Below, one piece after another: positions 1 through 8,870 of a stretch of DNA of 64,000 bases; position 1 is the first letter of the stretch; the number at the start of each line of letters is the position of its first letter. This stretch comes from Bacteroides faecium (GTDB taxonomy: Bacteria; Bacteroidota; Bacteroidia; Bacteroidales; Bacteroidaceae). Location of the stretch: the NCBI RefSeq assembly GCF_012113595.1, contig NZ_CP050831.1, forward strand, positions 3,224,001-3,288,000, written 5' to 3'. The position numbers and the translations under genes were made by a program. A model generated the notes under the pieces. That model did not search any database, was not told where the DNA came from, and saw only the letters and a list, made by a program, of their open reading frames with translations.

Positions 1-535
1 TTCCGCCTTTCAGGAAACCGTTTTCAGGGAAAAGGTCGGCTTTGAAAGGAAGCGTTGTCTCTGATTTATAATAGATGTTTTCAATGTTATCCCCCATTAC
101 TTCAGATAAAGCTTCGGCGATTGCCATACGGTCTACGTGCATTCCTGCCGAGTGAGCCTGCATGACAGCGGTCTTGGCATAAACGTCGATAACCAATCCG
201 GGAAGGTTGTCACCTTCACCGTGTACGAGACGGTAAGTATTGTTCGTCGGATTGGTGGCGATACCGATACCTCGGCGCATGTCGTATGCTATTTCCAGTT
301 TGCGTTTCCAGAAATCGTGGTCGATAGGTTCTTGGCGGAAAGAGAGTACACGCACAGCGATACTTCCGATTTGGAAATGTCCTTCGGCGATAAATTCTTT
401 TTTAGAGGTGTATACTTCTACGACTTCACCTTCTTCGGGTTCTCCGTCGAAACGGGAGATTGCACCGGAGAAAATCCAGGGGTGAAATCTTTTGAGAGAC
501 TCTTCTTTGCCGGGTTTGAGGTATACTTTATGCAT
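1..535 (-). CDS. Class I SAM-dependent rRNA methyltransferase, RlmI-like (partial)
   Basis: The frame opens at ATG 535 (MHKVYLKPGKEES) and runs off the left edge, so only about 178 N-terminal residues are present. The start resembles the PUA RNA-binding domain of RlmI/YccW-type 23S rRNA cytosine methyltransferases: a Lys/Pro-rich first strand, then RFHPWIFSGAI at about residues 16-26. The segment RLVHGEGDNLPGLVIDVY at about 102-119 is the conserved linker before the methyltransferase fold. The SAM-binding and catalytic parts lie outside the window, so activity cannot be judged. It starts 6 bp after the stop of the exonuclease gene and is probably the third gene of a minus-strand operon with it and the DUF5063 gene. 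Confidence 0.85.
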   Translation of the reverse strand, partial: MHKVYLKPGKEESLKRFHPWIFSGAISRFDGEPEEGEVVEVYTSKKEFIAEGHFQIGSIAVRVLSFRQEPIDHDFWKRKLEIAYDMRRGIGIATNPTNNTYRLVHGEGDNLPGLVIDVYAKTAVMQAHSAGMHVDRMAIAEALSEVMGDNIENIYYKSETTLPFKADLFPENGFLKGG

Positions 536-541
536 GATGTT

Positions 542-1186
542 TTATTTATCTGATTCAATTAAATGTTCTTCTTTCTTTTCTTCCGGGGCTATTTCATAAT
601 TGCCCGTCTGCTTCAGTTCTTGTAGCAGGTTATAGATGTTGAGACAAGCCCAGGCATCGGTGGCGGCATATTGTTTTTGTCCGTCGCTCAGTACGTCGGC
701 TTCCCAATTGGACAAGCGTTGTGATTTGGAAATCTTTTCCTTGAACAGGATTGCGTAAATCTTTTGCAGGCTTTTGTCCTGGATACCGAACTGACGTACA
801 TAATCTTGCAACTCGATGCAACTCTGCTGAGTGAAAGGTGCACGTTTATGCAGCATCATAAAGTCATCTTTTAGTGAAAGGCCGACTTTAATCACGCCCG
901 GATTTTCCAAGAGGTCGACTAATGGTTGGGTTAACCCTGTCATATTAAGACGAAACAAAAAACAACATTCCTCGGAAGAAATCTGAAGGAGTGCTACTTT
1001 ATGCGATTGTCCTTTCGTGAAGGAAGGGCGTGTTTCACTATCGATACCTATCACAGGTTGGGATTGCAGGTAGGCTACCGCCTTCTCCGTTTCTGCTTCC
1101 GATTGGATAACATGGATTCGTCCCGGGAAAATAGTTTTCGGGAGCTCCTTTAATTCATCTTTATCTATGGTTCTTCTTACAATCAT
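542..1186 (-). CDS. 3'-5' exonuclease domain protein, RNase D-like (DEDDy)
   Basis: The 214-residue protein carries the DEDDy exonuclease fold: motif I is DSETRP near residues 50-55 (Asp and Glu metal ligands) and motif III is YAATDAW near residue 173 (Tyr-x3-Asp). It is only the nuclease domain, with no HRDC domain as in full-length RNase D. The last ~20 residues are Glu/Lys-rich. From the family, the role is metal-dependent 3' trimming of RNA or DNA in the cytoplasm; the substrate is not evident. It starts 7 bp after the DUF5063 gene and ends 6 bp before the methyltransferase, so it is the middle gene of a probable three-gene operon. Confidence 0.88.
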   Translation of the reverse strand: MIVRRTIDKDELKELPKTIFPGRIHVIQSEAETEKAVAYLQSQPVIGIDSETRPSFTKGQSHKVALLQISSEECCFLFRLNMTGLTQPLVDLLENPGVIKVGLSLKDDFMMLHKRAPFTQQSCIELQDYVRQFGIQDKSLQKIYAILFKEKISKSQRLSNWEADVLSDGQKQYAATDAWACLNIYNLLQELKQTGNYEIAPEEKKEEHLIESDK

Positions 1187-1193
1187 TTCTTAT

Positions 1194-1859
1194 TTATTCT
1201 TCGTGGTGGCAATGACAGCCGTCTTCGTGACAGTGGCAATCGTCATCGTGGCAATGACAACCGTCTTCTTCACAACAACTGTCGCCATCGCTTGGTTCGT
1301 AAAATCCTTCTTCATCGCCCTCTGTCGCCTCGTCATCCTCTTCTTGTTGGTTATACTTCACGTCGTGGAGCGCACGCAGTGTGTTTACCAGCTTTTGCCC
1401 CCACAACATTCCGAAGTTCTCCTGGCAGAGTGCCAATGAGTCGTTCATAGTTTCGTTCAGTCCCAGTTGGAATACGAAGATAAAATCTCTGATATCCTGA
1501 TAGATATCTGCCAAATCTTCCGAAATGGATTTTTTGATGGGTTGGTCGCTATAAACCATATCTTGTACGAATACGTCCAGATAATCATCCTTGTCGCCCA
1601 TCAACTCCGCAATATTGATGCGCAGGATCTCGTAGATCTCCTCTGTCACATACGTTTCGAGTACTTCATCCCCGATAGTCTCACATTTCGGGAGCATAGA
1701 TGCTTTGAGATAGAGCAGGGAAAGTATTTTCAGGGATGTATCAACGAAGTCGCTACGCTTCATGCGTTCGGCACGTTCGAGAAATGCGCAAAATTCGGCG
1801 GCTACCGTTACGAACTCAATTACATTCTTATCAAATATCGTTTGGCTTTCTTTTTCCAT
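1194..1859 (-). CDS. DUF5063 family protein with Cys/His-rich C-terminal tail
   Basis: I place the start at ATG 1859 (MEKESQTIF). An in-frame TTG at 1883 lies inside the TACCTTTG promoter box and cannot be translated from the predicted transcript. The body is helical and acidic and resembles DUF5063, whose function is unknown. The C-terminal ~30 residues are different: after a Cys-Cys pair comes a run of near-identical Cys-His-Cys-His units separated by Asp/Glu/Gly (CHCHDDDCHCHEDGCHCH), ending HHEE. Such a tail should bind soft divalent metals (Zn, Ni, Cu); that is inference. It is the first gene of the operon with the exonuclease and the methyltransferase. The repeated units are visible in the DNA as alternating cgtggcaatgac-like words. 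Confidence 0.8.
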   Translation of the reverse strand: MEKESQTIFDKNVIEFVTVAAEFCAFLERAERMKRSDFVDTSLKILSLLYLKASMLPKCETIGDEVLETYVTEEIYEILRINIAELMGDKDDYLDVFVQDMVYSDQPIKKSISEDLADIYQDIRDFIFVFQLGLNETMNDSLALCQENFGMLWGQKLVNTLRALHDVKYNQQEEDDEATEGDEEGFYEPSDGDSCCEEDGCHCHDDDCHCHEDGCHCHHEE

Positions 1860-1880
1860 AATCAGTATTGATTTGAAACG

Positions 1881-1888
1881 CAAAGGTA
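1881..1888 (-). promoter_or_regulatory. -7 box (TACCTTTG) of the DUF5063-exonuclease-methyltransferase operon
   Basis: The minus strand reads TACCTTTG, a match to the Bacteroidetes -7 consensus TAnnTTTG. Predicted start is about position 1877, 18 bp before ATG 1859. No clear -33 TTG at the usual distance. A small palindrome (GAGCG-tag-CGCTC) lies upstream at 1904-1916. Confidence 0.6.
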
Positions 1889-1930
1889 AGAAAAAGGATT
1901 GAATGAGCGTAGCGCTCGTTATTTTTTTAT

Positions 1931-1938
1931 TATTTTTG
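1931..1938 (+). promoter_or_regulatory. -7 box (TATTTTTG) upstream of ftsK
   Basis: TATTTTTG fits TAnnTTTG and lies 44 bp before ATG 1983, giving a leader of about 40 nt. No good -33 TTG. It is divergent from the box at 1881-1888, so the two operons share a short intergenic region. Confidence 0.5.
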
Positions 1939-1982
1939 CGGCTTAGAATATGATTCCAATTTTATAAAAAGAATAAAAACTC

Positions 1983-4481
1983 ATGGCAAAGAAGAAATTA
2001 GATAAGGAGACGGAGCGTACTCCCTCTTCCCCAAGTAAAATCGTTGCAATATTTAAGAATGAAACTGTTCATTTTGTCATCGGACTGATGCTGGTCATCT
2101 TTTCCGTTTACTTATTGTTGGCTTTTTCCTCGTTCTTTTTCACGGGAGCAGCCGACCAAAGTATTATTGACAGCGGAAATCCGGCAGACCTGTCGGTAGT
2201 TGACAATCATGTGAAGAACTATGCCGGTTCGCGCGGAGCACAGTTGGCGAGTTATCTGATTAATGACTGTTTTGGCATCTCTTCTTTCTTTATCCTTGTC
2301 TTTTTGGCTGTGGCGGGATTGAAGCTGATGCGTGTGCGTATTGTCCGGCTATGGAAATGGTTTATCGGATGTACACTGCTGCTGGTCTGGTTCTCCGTAT
2401 TCTTCGGATTTGCCTTTATGGATCATTATCAGGATTCTTTTATCTATTTGGGCGGTATGCACGGATACAATGTCAGCCGTTGGCTGATTTCCCAGGTGGG
2501 TGTGCCCGGAGTATGGATGATTCTGTTGATAACGGCTATCTGTTTCTTTATATATATCAGTGCGCGTACGGTTATCTGGTTGCGCAAACTTTTCGCGTTG
2601 AATTTCTTGAAACGTAAGAAGAGAGAAGAAGTGGAGGCAGCTCCGGCAGGAGAGGGTGATCCGGAATTTACAACCTCTCAACCGCAAGAAGTAGAATTTA
2701 ACTTGAAACGAACCTATAAGCAGACGCCGCCGGTGCCTGTGATGGATATACAATCTGAAGAGCGTGAAGAAGAGGAAGACTTTCCGGTGAATCAACCGGA
2801 AACGGAAGAATCCTCTCCCTTATCTGACGAAAGCGAAGGAGTGACTATGGTGTTTGAACCGGCTGCTTCTGATTCTGTTGTATCAGCTTCGAAGGAAACT
2901 ACTGAGGACGAAGAACCTGGATTTCAGGTAGAGCCGGCCGCTTCGGAAGAAGAATATCAGGGACCGGAGATGGAGCCTTACAATCCGACCAAGGATTTGG
3001 AGAATTATCGTTTCCCTACCATTGACTTGATGAAGCATTTCGAGAATGACGACCCGACGATTGATATGGATGAGCAGAATGCGAATAAAGACCGTATCAT
3101 CAATACGCTACGTAGCTTCGGTATTGAAATCAGTACGATTAAGGCAACGGTAGGTCCTACGGTCACTCTCTATGAAATCACTCCCGAGCAAGGTGTGCGT
3201 ATTTCCAAGATTCGCGGATTGGAAGACGATATTGCGCTAAGTCTGTCTGCTGACGGTATCCGTATCATCGCTCCGATACCGGGCAAAGGAACCATAGGTA
3301 TCGAAGTTCCTAACAAGAATCCGAAAATAGTATCCGGTCAGAGTGTAATCGGTAGCAAGAAATTCCAGGAATCGAAATATGATTTGCCTATTGTATTGGG
3401 TAAGACAATTACAAATGAAGTCTTTATGTTCGACCTTTGCAAGATGCCGCACGTGTTGGTGGCAGGTGCGACTGGTCAGGGTAAGTCTGTCGGACTGAAC
3501 GCGATTATTACGTCTTTATTATACAAGAAGCATCCGGCCGAACTGAAATTTGTTCTGGTCGACCCGAAGAAAGTGGAATTCAGCATTTACTCAGTCATTG
3601 AAAATCATTTCCTTGCCAAGCTTCCCGACGGTGGTGAACCGATTATTACAGACGTGACGAAGGTAGTGCAAACCCTGAATTCTGTCTGCGTGGAAATGGA
3701 TACACGCTATGATCTGTTGAAAATGGCGCATGTGCGTAACGTCAAAGAATATAATGAGAAGTTTGTCAACCGTCGCCTGAATCCGGAGAAGGGGCATAAA
3801 TTTATGCCGTATATCGTAGTCGTTATTGATGAGTTCGGTGATTTGATTATGACGGCAGGCAAGGAAGTGGAACTCCCGATTGCCCGTATCGCCCAATTGG
3901 CGCGTGCTGTCGGTATTCACATGATTATCGCTACGCAGCGTCCGACTACTAATATTATTACAGGTACGATTAAGGCAAACTTCCCGGCCCGTATCGCTTT
4001 CCGTGTATCTGCTATGATGGACTCCCGTACTATTCTTGACCGTCCGGGGGCAAACCGTCTGATTGGAAAGGGAGACATGCTTTTCTTGCAGGGAGCTGAC
4101 CCGGTGCGTGTGCAGTGTGCCTTTATTGATACGCCGGAAGTAGAAGAGATTACGAAGTTTATTGCCCGTCAGCAGAGTTATCCTACTCCGTTCTTCCTGC
4201 CCGAATATGTGAGTGAGGATAGCGGTAGTGAAGTGGGGGACATTGATATGGGACGTCTTGATCCGTTGTTCGAAGATGCTGCCCGGTTGGTCGTTATTCA
4301 TCAGCAAGGTTCCACTTCGTTGATTCAACGTAAATTTGCTATCGGCTATAATCGTGCCGGCCGTATCATGGATCAGCTCGAAAAAGCAGGAATCGTTGGA
4401 CCTACGCAGGGAAGTAAAGCGCGTGACGTGCTTTGTATCGACGATAATGACCTCGAAATGCGTTTGAACAATTTGCAGTAA
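1983..4481 (+). CDS. ftsK: DNA translocase FtsK/SpoIIIE
   Basis: This 832-residue protein has the full FtsK layout. Four membrane segments lie at about residues 30-54, 85-112, 120-146 and 165-198, followed by an acidic Glu/Pro-rich linker to about 340. The motor then has Walker A GATGQGKS near 495-502 and Walker B VVVIDEFGDL near 612. A C-terminal winged-helix gamma domain (about 765-832, containing GRIMDQLEKAGIVGP) would read polar KOPS-like sequences. The protein sits at the division septum and pumps the chromosome terminus, helping dimer resolution. The linker is short compared with E. coli FtsK, as in other Bacteroidetes. lolA follows after 19 bp and trxB after that; the three genes are probably one transcript. 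Confidence 0.97.
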   Translation: MAKKKLDKETERTPSSPSKIVAIFKNETVHFVIGLMLVIFSVYLLLAFSSFFFTGAADQSIIDSGNPADLSVVDNHVKNYAGSRGAQLASYLINDCFGISSFFILVFLAVAGLKLMRVRIVRLWKWFIGCTLLLVWFSVFFGFAFMDHYQDSFIYLGGMHGYNVSRWLISQVGVPGVWMILLITAICFFIYISARTVIWLRKLFALNFLKRKKREEVEAAPAGEGDPEFTTSQPQEVEFNLKRTYKQTPPVPVMDIQSEEREEEEDFPVNQPETEESSPLSDESEGVTMVFEPAASDSVVSASKETTEDEEPGFQVEPAASEEEYQGPEMEPYNPTKDLENYRFPTIDLMKHFENDDPTIDMDEQNANKDRIINTLRSFGIEISTIKATVGPTVTLYEITPEQGVRISKIRGLEDDIALSLSADGIRIIAPIPGKGTIGIEVPNKNPKIVSGQSVIGSKKFQESKYDLPIVLGKTITNEVFMFDLCKMPHVLVAGATGQGKSVGLNAIITSLLYKKHPAELKFVLVDPKKVEFSIYSVIENHFLAKLPDGGEPIITDVTKVVQTLNSVCVEMDTRYDLLKMAHVRNVKEYNEKFVNRRLNPEKGHKFMPYIVVVIDEFGDLIMTAGKEVELPIARIAQLARAVGIHMIIATQRPTTNIITGTIKANFPARIAFRVSAMMDSRTILDRPGANRLIGKGDMLFLQGADPVRVQCAFIDTPEVEEITKFIARQQSYPTPFFLPEYVSEDSGSEVGDIDMGRLDPLFEDAARLVVIHQQGSTSLIQRKFAIGYNRAGRIMDQLEKAGIVGPTQGSKARDVLCIDDNDLEMRLNNLQ

Positions 4482-4500
4482 TCAATCGTTTATTAATCAA

Positions 4501-5148
4501 ATGAGAAAATACATTTTTAGTGTTTTAATAGCTTTACTGTCATTGCCTGTGATTGCTCAACAACAGCAGTCGCAGGCTAAAGTTGTTCTTGATAAAACAG
4601 CCGAAGCATTTCGTAGAGCGGGTGGCGTGAAGGCCGACTTTACGGTGAAAGCTATAACGAACGGTTTGGCGGAAGGAGCGGAAAACGGAACCATTCAATT
4701 GAAAGGAGAGAAGTTTGTGCTGAAAACCTCTGATATCGTTACTTGGTTTGACGGAAAGACACAGTGGAGTTATGTGCCGAAGAATGATGAAGTGAATGTC
4801 AGCAATCCAACTCAGGAAGAGTTGCAGCAGATTAACCCTTATACATTCCTCTATATGTATCAGAAAGGATTTTCCTATAAGCTGGGAACTGCAAAAACAT
4901 ATCAGGGAAAGGCTGTCTGGGAAGTGATCCTCACGGCAAAGGATAAGAAGCAAGAGTTGGAACGCATTACTCTTTATGTGACGAAGGATGCTTACGAACC
5001 TCTGTATATTCTGCTTCAACAACGTGGGCAACAGACGCGTAATGAAATAACCATTACAAGTTATCAGACACGGCAGAATTACGCGGATAGTATTTTTGTT
5101 TTCAATAGAAAGCAATATCCGGGTGCAGAGGTTATTGATTTGAGATAA
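4501..5148 (+). CDS. lolA: Outer membrane lipoprotein carrier protein LolA
   Basis: The 215-residue protein starts with a classical signal peptide (MRKYIFSVLIALLSLPVIAQ, cleavage near residue 20) followed by a Gln-rich stretch. The mature part has the LolA pattern: an amphipathic first helix with an early GGVKADFTV strand, then FVLKTSDIVTWFDGKTQWSY and an antiparallel beta sheet. LolA is the periplasmic chaperone that carries lipoproteins from the inner to the outer membrane. Here it would serve the many SusD-type and surface lipoproteins. It is 19 bp downstream of ftsK and 38 bp upstream of trxB, so it is likely in the same transcript. Confidence 0.92.
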   Translation: MRKYIFSVLIALLSLPVIAQQQQSQAKVVLDKTAEAFRRAGGVKADFTVKAITNGLAEGAENGTIQLKGEKFVLKTSDIVTWFDGKTQWSYVPKNDEVNVSNPTQEELQQINPYTFLYMYQKGFSYKLGTAKTYQGKAVWEVILTAKDKKQELERITLYVTKDAYEPLYILLQQRGQQTRNEITITSYQTRQNYADSIFVFNRKQYPGAEVIDLR

Positions 5149-5186
5149 AGTGTTTTTGAATAACAAAACAATAAAAGTATAATAAA

Positions 5187-6137
5187 ATGGCAGAAATAGA
5201 AAAAGTTAAGTGCCTGATTATTGGTTCAGGACCTGCCGGATACACGGCAGCAATTTATGCGGGACGTGCAAATTTGTGTCCGGTGCTTTATGAAGGATTG
5301 CAGCCCGGTGGTCAGTTGACTACGACTACGGATGTTGAAAATTTCCCCGGTTATCCGGAGGGTATCAGTGGTCCGCAGTTGATGGAAGATTTGCGGGCGC
5401 AAGCGAGCCGTTTCGGGACAGATGTTCGTTTTGGTATTGCTACTGCGGCAGATTTGAGTAAGGCTCCTTATAAAATAACGATTGACGGAGAGAAAGAAAT
5501 CGAAGCGGAAACATTGATTATCTCTACGGGAGCGACAGCTAAGTATCTGGGGCTGGAAGACGAAAAGAAATATGCCGGAATGGGAGTCAGTGCTTGTGCT
5601 ACTTGTGACGGTTTCTTCTATCGTAAGAAAGTGGTTGCCGTTGTTGGTGGCGGTGATACGGCTTGTGAAGAAGCGGTTTATCTTGCGGGACTTGCGTCAA
5701 AAGTATATCTGATTGTCCGCAAGCCTTTCTTGCGTGCATCGAAGATTATGCAGGAGCGTGTGGAGAAGCATGAAAAGATTGAAGTCTTGTTTGAGCATAA
5801 TGTAGTAGGCTTGTTTGGCGACAATGGTGTAGAGGGTATGAATCTTGTGAAACGTTGGGGTGAATCGGACGAAGAACGATACAGCCTGCCTATTGATGGT
5901 TTTTTCCTGGCTATCGGTCATAAGCCGAATTCTGATATATTCAAGGATTATATCGACACGGATGAAGTGGGTTATATTATTACTGATGGAGATAGTCCTC
6001 GTACGAAAGTCCCCGGAGTATTTGCTGCGGGAGATGTAGCCGATCCTCATTATCGCCAGGCTATTACAGCGGCAGGTAGTGGTTGTAAGGCTGCTATCGA
6101 AGCTGAACGTTATCTTTCTGCAAAAGGGGTTATTTGA
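5187..6137 (+). CDS. trxB: Thioredoxin-disulfide reductase
   Basis: The 316-residue protein has every expected element: the FAD-binding GSGPAGYTAAIYAGRA near residue 13, the redox-active CATC at about 136-139, the NADPH-binding GGGDTACEEA near 155, and the C-terminal FAD motif GVFAAGDV near 279. It moves electrons from NADPH through FAD to thioredoxin in the cytoplasm. The length is normal for the low-molecular-weight class. It is the last gene of the ftsK-lolA-trxB run and is followed by a strong hairpin terminator at 6217-6259. Confidence 0.96.
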   Translation: MAEIEKVKCLIIGSGPAGYTAAIYAGRANLCPVLYEGLQPGGQLTTTTDVENFPGYPEGISGPQLMEDLRAQASRFGTDVRFGIATAADLSKAPYKITIDGEKEIEAETLIISTGATAKYLGLEDEKKYAGMGVSACATCDGFFYRKKVVAVVGGGDTACEEAVYLAGLASKVYLIVRKPFLRASKIMQERVEKHEKIEVLFEHNVVGLFGDNGVEGMNLVKRWGESDEERYSLPIDGFFLAIGHKPNSDIFKDYIDTDEVGYIITDGDSPRTKVPGVFAAGDVADPHYRQAITAAGSGCKAAIEAERYLSAKGVI

Positions 6138-6216
6138 TAAATATATCGTTTGATATATTAGAGATAAAAATAGATGAATGATAATCGTGCTATTTTGGTG
6201 TGATAACTCTTAGAAT

Positions 6217-6259
6217 AAAATGGTGGACATCAGTTTGAAACTACTGCCCACCATTTTTT
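6217..6259 (+). terminator. Terminator after trxB (bidirectional)
   Basis: AAAATGGTGG at 6217-6226 pairs perfectly with CCACCATTTT at 6248-6257, followed by T residues to 6259. Because the stem starts with A residues it could also serve the GH20 gene converging from the other side. Confidence 0.8.
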
Positions 6260-6287
6260 ATATCTGATTTTATAGGATCATTGATGC

Positions 6288-8723
6288 TTAATAAGCCTCA
6301 ATCTCATCAATCCACAATTCGGCGGGAATAACTTCCGGACCGTTGTTCTTCTCGAAATTAACTCCATTGCGCAATGTACCGCCACTTTTAATCTTAACTT
6401 TCAAGAAAGTAGCCTGTGTCGGTTCAAATTCGATAGAATCGGTGAAAGCGATTCTTCCTGTTTCCGGATAATCGTGTTGCAGGGCTTTTTCGGCTATCTG
6501 GGTATATTCTTTACCGTCAGCAGATACCTCTATGGCAACCCCACCGGCGGGAAGCATTCTCATGGCAGGATTGAACAAAGAACCGAAGACGACCTTGCTT
6601 ACTTGGGTCGGTTGATTCAGATTTACAGTGAATTCTAAATCTTTCCCTTCAGTAATGGCGAAGCTGCTCCAAGGATTATAAGAAGCACCGTTTCCTCGTT
6701 TTCCGTTAGTCAGACCGAAAGTAGTCTTGTCTGCTCCCATCACATCATTTTCGTCGAATATATCGCCCGTCCATCCCATCTTATAATTGACAGTAAACGG
6801 TTTTCCTGCTAATAAATTGCCATATAGCGGCTTGTGAGTAACTTTGCCTAGCATTTTCCCGTCTTTGAAAGCGGCAGCTTTCAAGTCGATGTTTCCTTCG
6901 AGTACGAAAGGCTGTTCATATAGGGTGGATGTTGTAGATGGTTCGCTGCCGTCTGTTGTATATCGGATTTCTGCATTCGGATAGAAAGACTCTAACAATA
7001 CCATTAACGGACCGTTTTCGTCTGCATGCGTGTTAACGTTTACTTCAAAGAAGTTACGGCAGGGTTTTGTATCCATTATTTCCAAACGCTCAAATACGGC
7101 AACCATGCGTTCGCAGAAATTCTTCCAGTCTTTGTTGGCATCCAATGTCCATCCGGTTTCCGCGATAGCCATTGCACGCGGGAAAGCCTGGTAATCCGTG
7201 CGGTCGGAGGTTTTCATATATTCTCTCCAAATATTACCTTGCATGCCGATGACATGTTTCTTCACTAATTCGTCGGCATCATCCGGGACGGGGTTGTAGC
7301 TATACGTCTTTTTCAAAGTAGTGTATCCGCCGATGGTAGTCGGGGCGATAGCCGGGTCTTCCTGATAGAAGTCCAGATAAGCATAGGGCATAGGAGTCAT
7401 AATGGCATTATGACCGGCTTTGGCGGCATTCAGCCCACCTTCCACACCACGCCATGACATAACGGTTGCATTCGGGGCCAGTCCGCCTTCCAGGATTTCA
7501 TCCCAGCCGATAATGTTTCGTCCTTTGCCATTCAAGTATTTTTCCATGCGGGTGACGAAGTAACTTTGCAGTTTATCTTCTTTGCTATGTTTCACTCCAT
7601 CCACTTTGCTCGGAGTCACGTCGTCTTTCAAGCCCAACTGGCGGATTAACTGCTGGCAGAAAGCACTGTTCTTCCAAGCCGTTTTGGGGCATTCGTCGCC
7701 ACCGATATGGATATATTCGCTGGGGAATAGCTCTACCACTTCGTCCATCACTCCTTCGAAGAACTTGAAAGTCGTTTCGCTCGGGCAGAATACTTGCTCG
7801 AATACACCCCAGGTAGGAGAGACTTTATATGTTTGTGTAGGATCACAAGACAGTTCAGGATAAGAAGCGAGTGCAGCCAATGCATGTCCCGGCATTTCTA
7901 TTTCGGGAATGACATTAATATATTTGCTTGCAGCATACGCTACTACATCCTTGATTTGTTCCTGCGTATAATATCCGCCATGCTCTTCTCCGTCAAATAC
8001 TTGCGGATAGTTTACGAAGTAATAATCTATCAACGTCTTTTCACGTTTGGAGCCGATTTCAGTCAGTTTGGGATATTTCTTGATTTCAATTCTCCATCCC
8101 TGGTCGTCTGTCAGATGCCAATGGAAAGTATTCATCTTGTTCATAGCCAACTGGTCGATGAACTTATAAATATAATCTATCGGTACGTAATGGCGGCAAA
8201 CGTCCAGCATCAGTCCGCGATAAACAAAGCGCGGAGCGTCTTCGATTTCTACGGCGGGAACTGACCAGTTTGCTTTTTTATCCGTTTGTTTTCCATAAAC
8301 AGCCGGGGGGAGCAGTTGGAAAATGGTCTGTACGCCATAGAAAAATCCGTTGGGTTGGGAAGCGCTGAGTGTAATGAGGTCAGAAGTAACAGAGAGCTTG
8401 TAGCCTTCCTTCGGCATCCCTTCCTCGATAACAAAGCAGATTGCCGGTTTTCCATCTGCGCTTTCTGCTTCTTTCAGAGAAATGCCTGCTGTCAGTTCCA
8501 GTTGTTGGGCTAAACCATTAGCGATTTCTTTTACTTCGGGCGCATGGGGAGGAACTATTAGGCTGACCTTATTGCTTAATTTAAAACGCCCTTCCCTTGG
8601 GATAATTTGATTGGGTTTGGGAACGATGTTGTACTCGTTCGCCACTTCTTTTGACTTTTGACAACTGGGGGTAATCATTAGCAAAGACAAAAGAAGAAGA
8701 GAAATACTTTTCTTCATGGTCAT
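6288..8723 (-). CDS. Beta-N-acetylhexosaminidase, GH20 lipoprotein
   Basis: The 811-residue precursor begins with a lipoprotein signal ending in TPSC near residue 22, so it is predicted to be exported and lipid-anchored. Residues ~30-160 form the GH20b domain. The GH20 barrel follows, with the hallmark HIGGDECPKTAW near residue 337 whose Asp-Glu pair does substrate-assisted catalysis. After about residue 545 come a chitobiase-type C-terminal domain (YTTDGSEP) and an F5/8-type C galactose-binding-like domain. It removes terminal beta-GlcNAc/GalNAc from glycans. Two ATGs (8723 and 8717) are possible and I keep the upstream one. It is monocistronic with its own promoter at 8758-8788. Confidence 0.94.
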   Translation of the reverse strand: MTMKKSISLLLLSLLMITPSCQKSKEVANEYNIVPKPNQIIPREGRFKLSNKVSLIVPPHAPEVKEIANGLAQQLELTAGISLKEAESADGKPAICFVIEEGMPKEGYKLSVTSDLITLSASQPNGFFYGVQTIFQLLPPAVYGKQTDKKANWSVPAVEIEDAPRFVYRGLMLDVCRHYVPIDYIYKFIDQLAMNKMNTFHWHLTDDQGWRIEIKKYPKLTEIGSKREKTLIDYYFVNYPQVFDGEEHGGYYTQEQIKDVVAYAASKYINVIPEIEMPGHALAALASYPELSCDPTQTYKVSPTWGVFEQVFCPSETTFKFFEGVMDEVVELFPSEYIHIGGDECPKTAWKNSAFCQQLIRQLGLKDDVTPSKVDGVKHSKEDKLQSYFVTRMEKYLNGKGRNIIGWDEILEGGLAPNATVMSWRGVEGGLNAAKAGHNAIMTPMPYAYLDFYQEDPAIAPTTIGGYTTLKKTYSYNPVPDDADELVKKHVIGMQGNIWREYMKTSDRTDYQAFPRAMAIAETGWTLDANKDWKNFCERMVAVFERLEIMDTKPCRNFFEVNVNTHADENGPLMVLLESFYPNAEIRYTTDGSEPSTTSTLYEQPFVLEGNIDLKAAAFKDGKMLGKVTHKPLYGNLLAGKPFTVNYKMGWTGDIFDENDVMGADKTTFGLTNGKRGNGASYNPWSSFAITEGKDLEFTVNLNQPTQVSKVVFGSLFNPAMRMLPAGGVAIEVSADGKEYTQIAEKALQHDYPETGRIAFTDSIEFEPTQATFLKVKIKSGGTLRNGVNFEKNNGPEVIPAELWIDEIEAY

Positions 8724-8757
8724 AATGTGTGTTAAGTTATAAATAAATTTGACAGGA

Positions 8758-8788
8758 CAAATGTACTTGTTTAAATGATAAGTTCCAA
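8758..8788 (-). promoter_or_regulatory. Promoter of the GH20 gene (TTG-N20-TACATTTG)
   Basis: On the minus strand TTG (8786-8788) is followed after exactly 20 nt by TACATTTG (8758-8765), a full match to the Bacteroidetes consensus. Predicted start is near 8754, about 31 nt before ATG 8723. Confidence 0.75.
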
Positions 8789-8800
8789 TTATATGGAAAT

Positions 8801-8830
8801 AAAAAAAGCCGGAACTTGAAAGGCTCCGGA
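8801..8830 (-). terminator. Terminator of the Crp/Fnr gene
   Basis: On the minus strand a hairpin CCGGA/TCCGG (arms 8825-8829 and 8809-8813) is followed by a run of seven T residues (8807-8801). It sits about 40 bp after the stop codon of the regulator. Confidence 0.65.
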
Positions 8831-8870
8831 ACTTAAAATAATGTTTATCCTTTTAATTTGGATACTGTTT

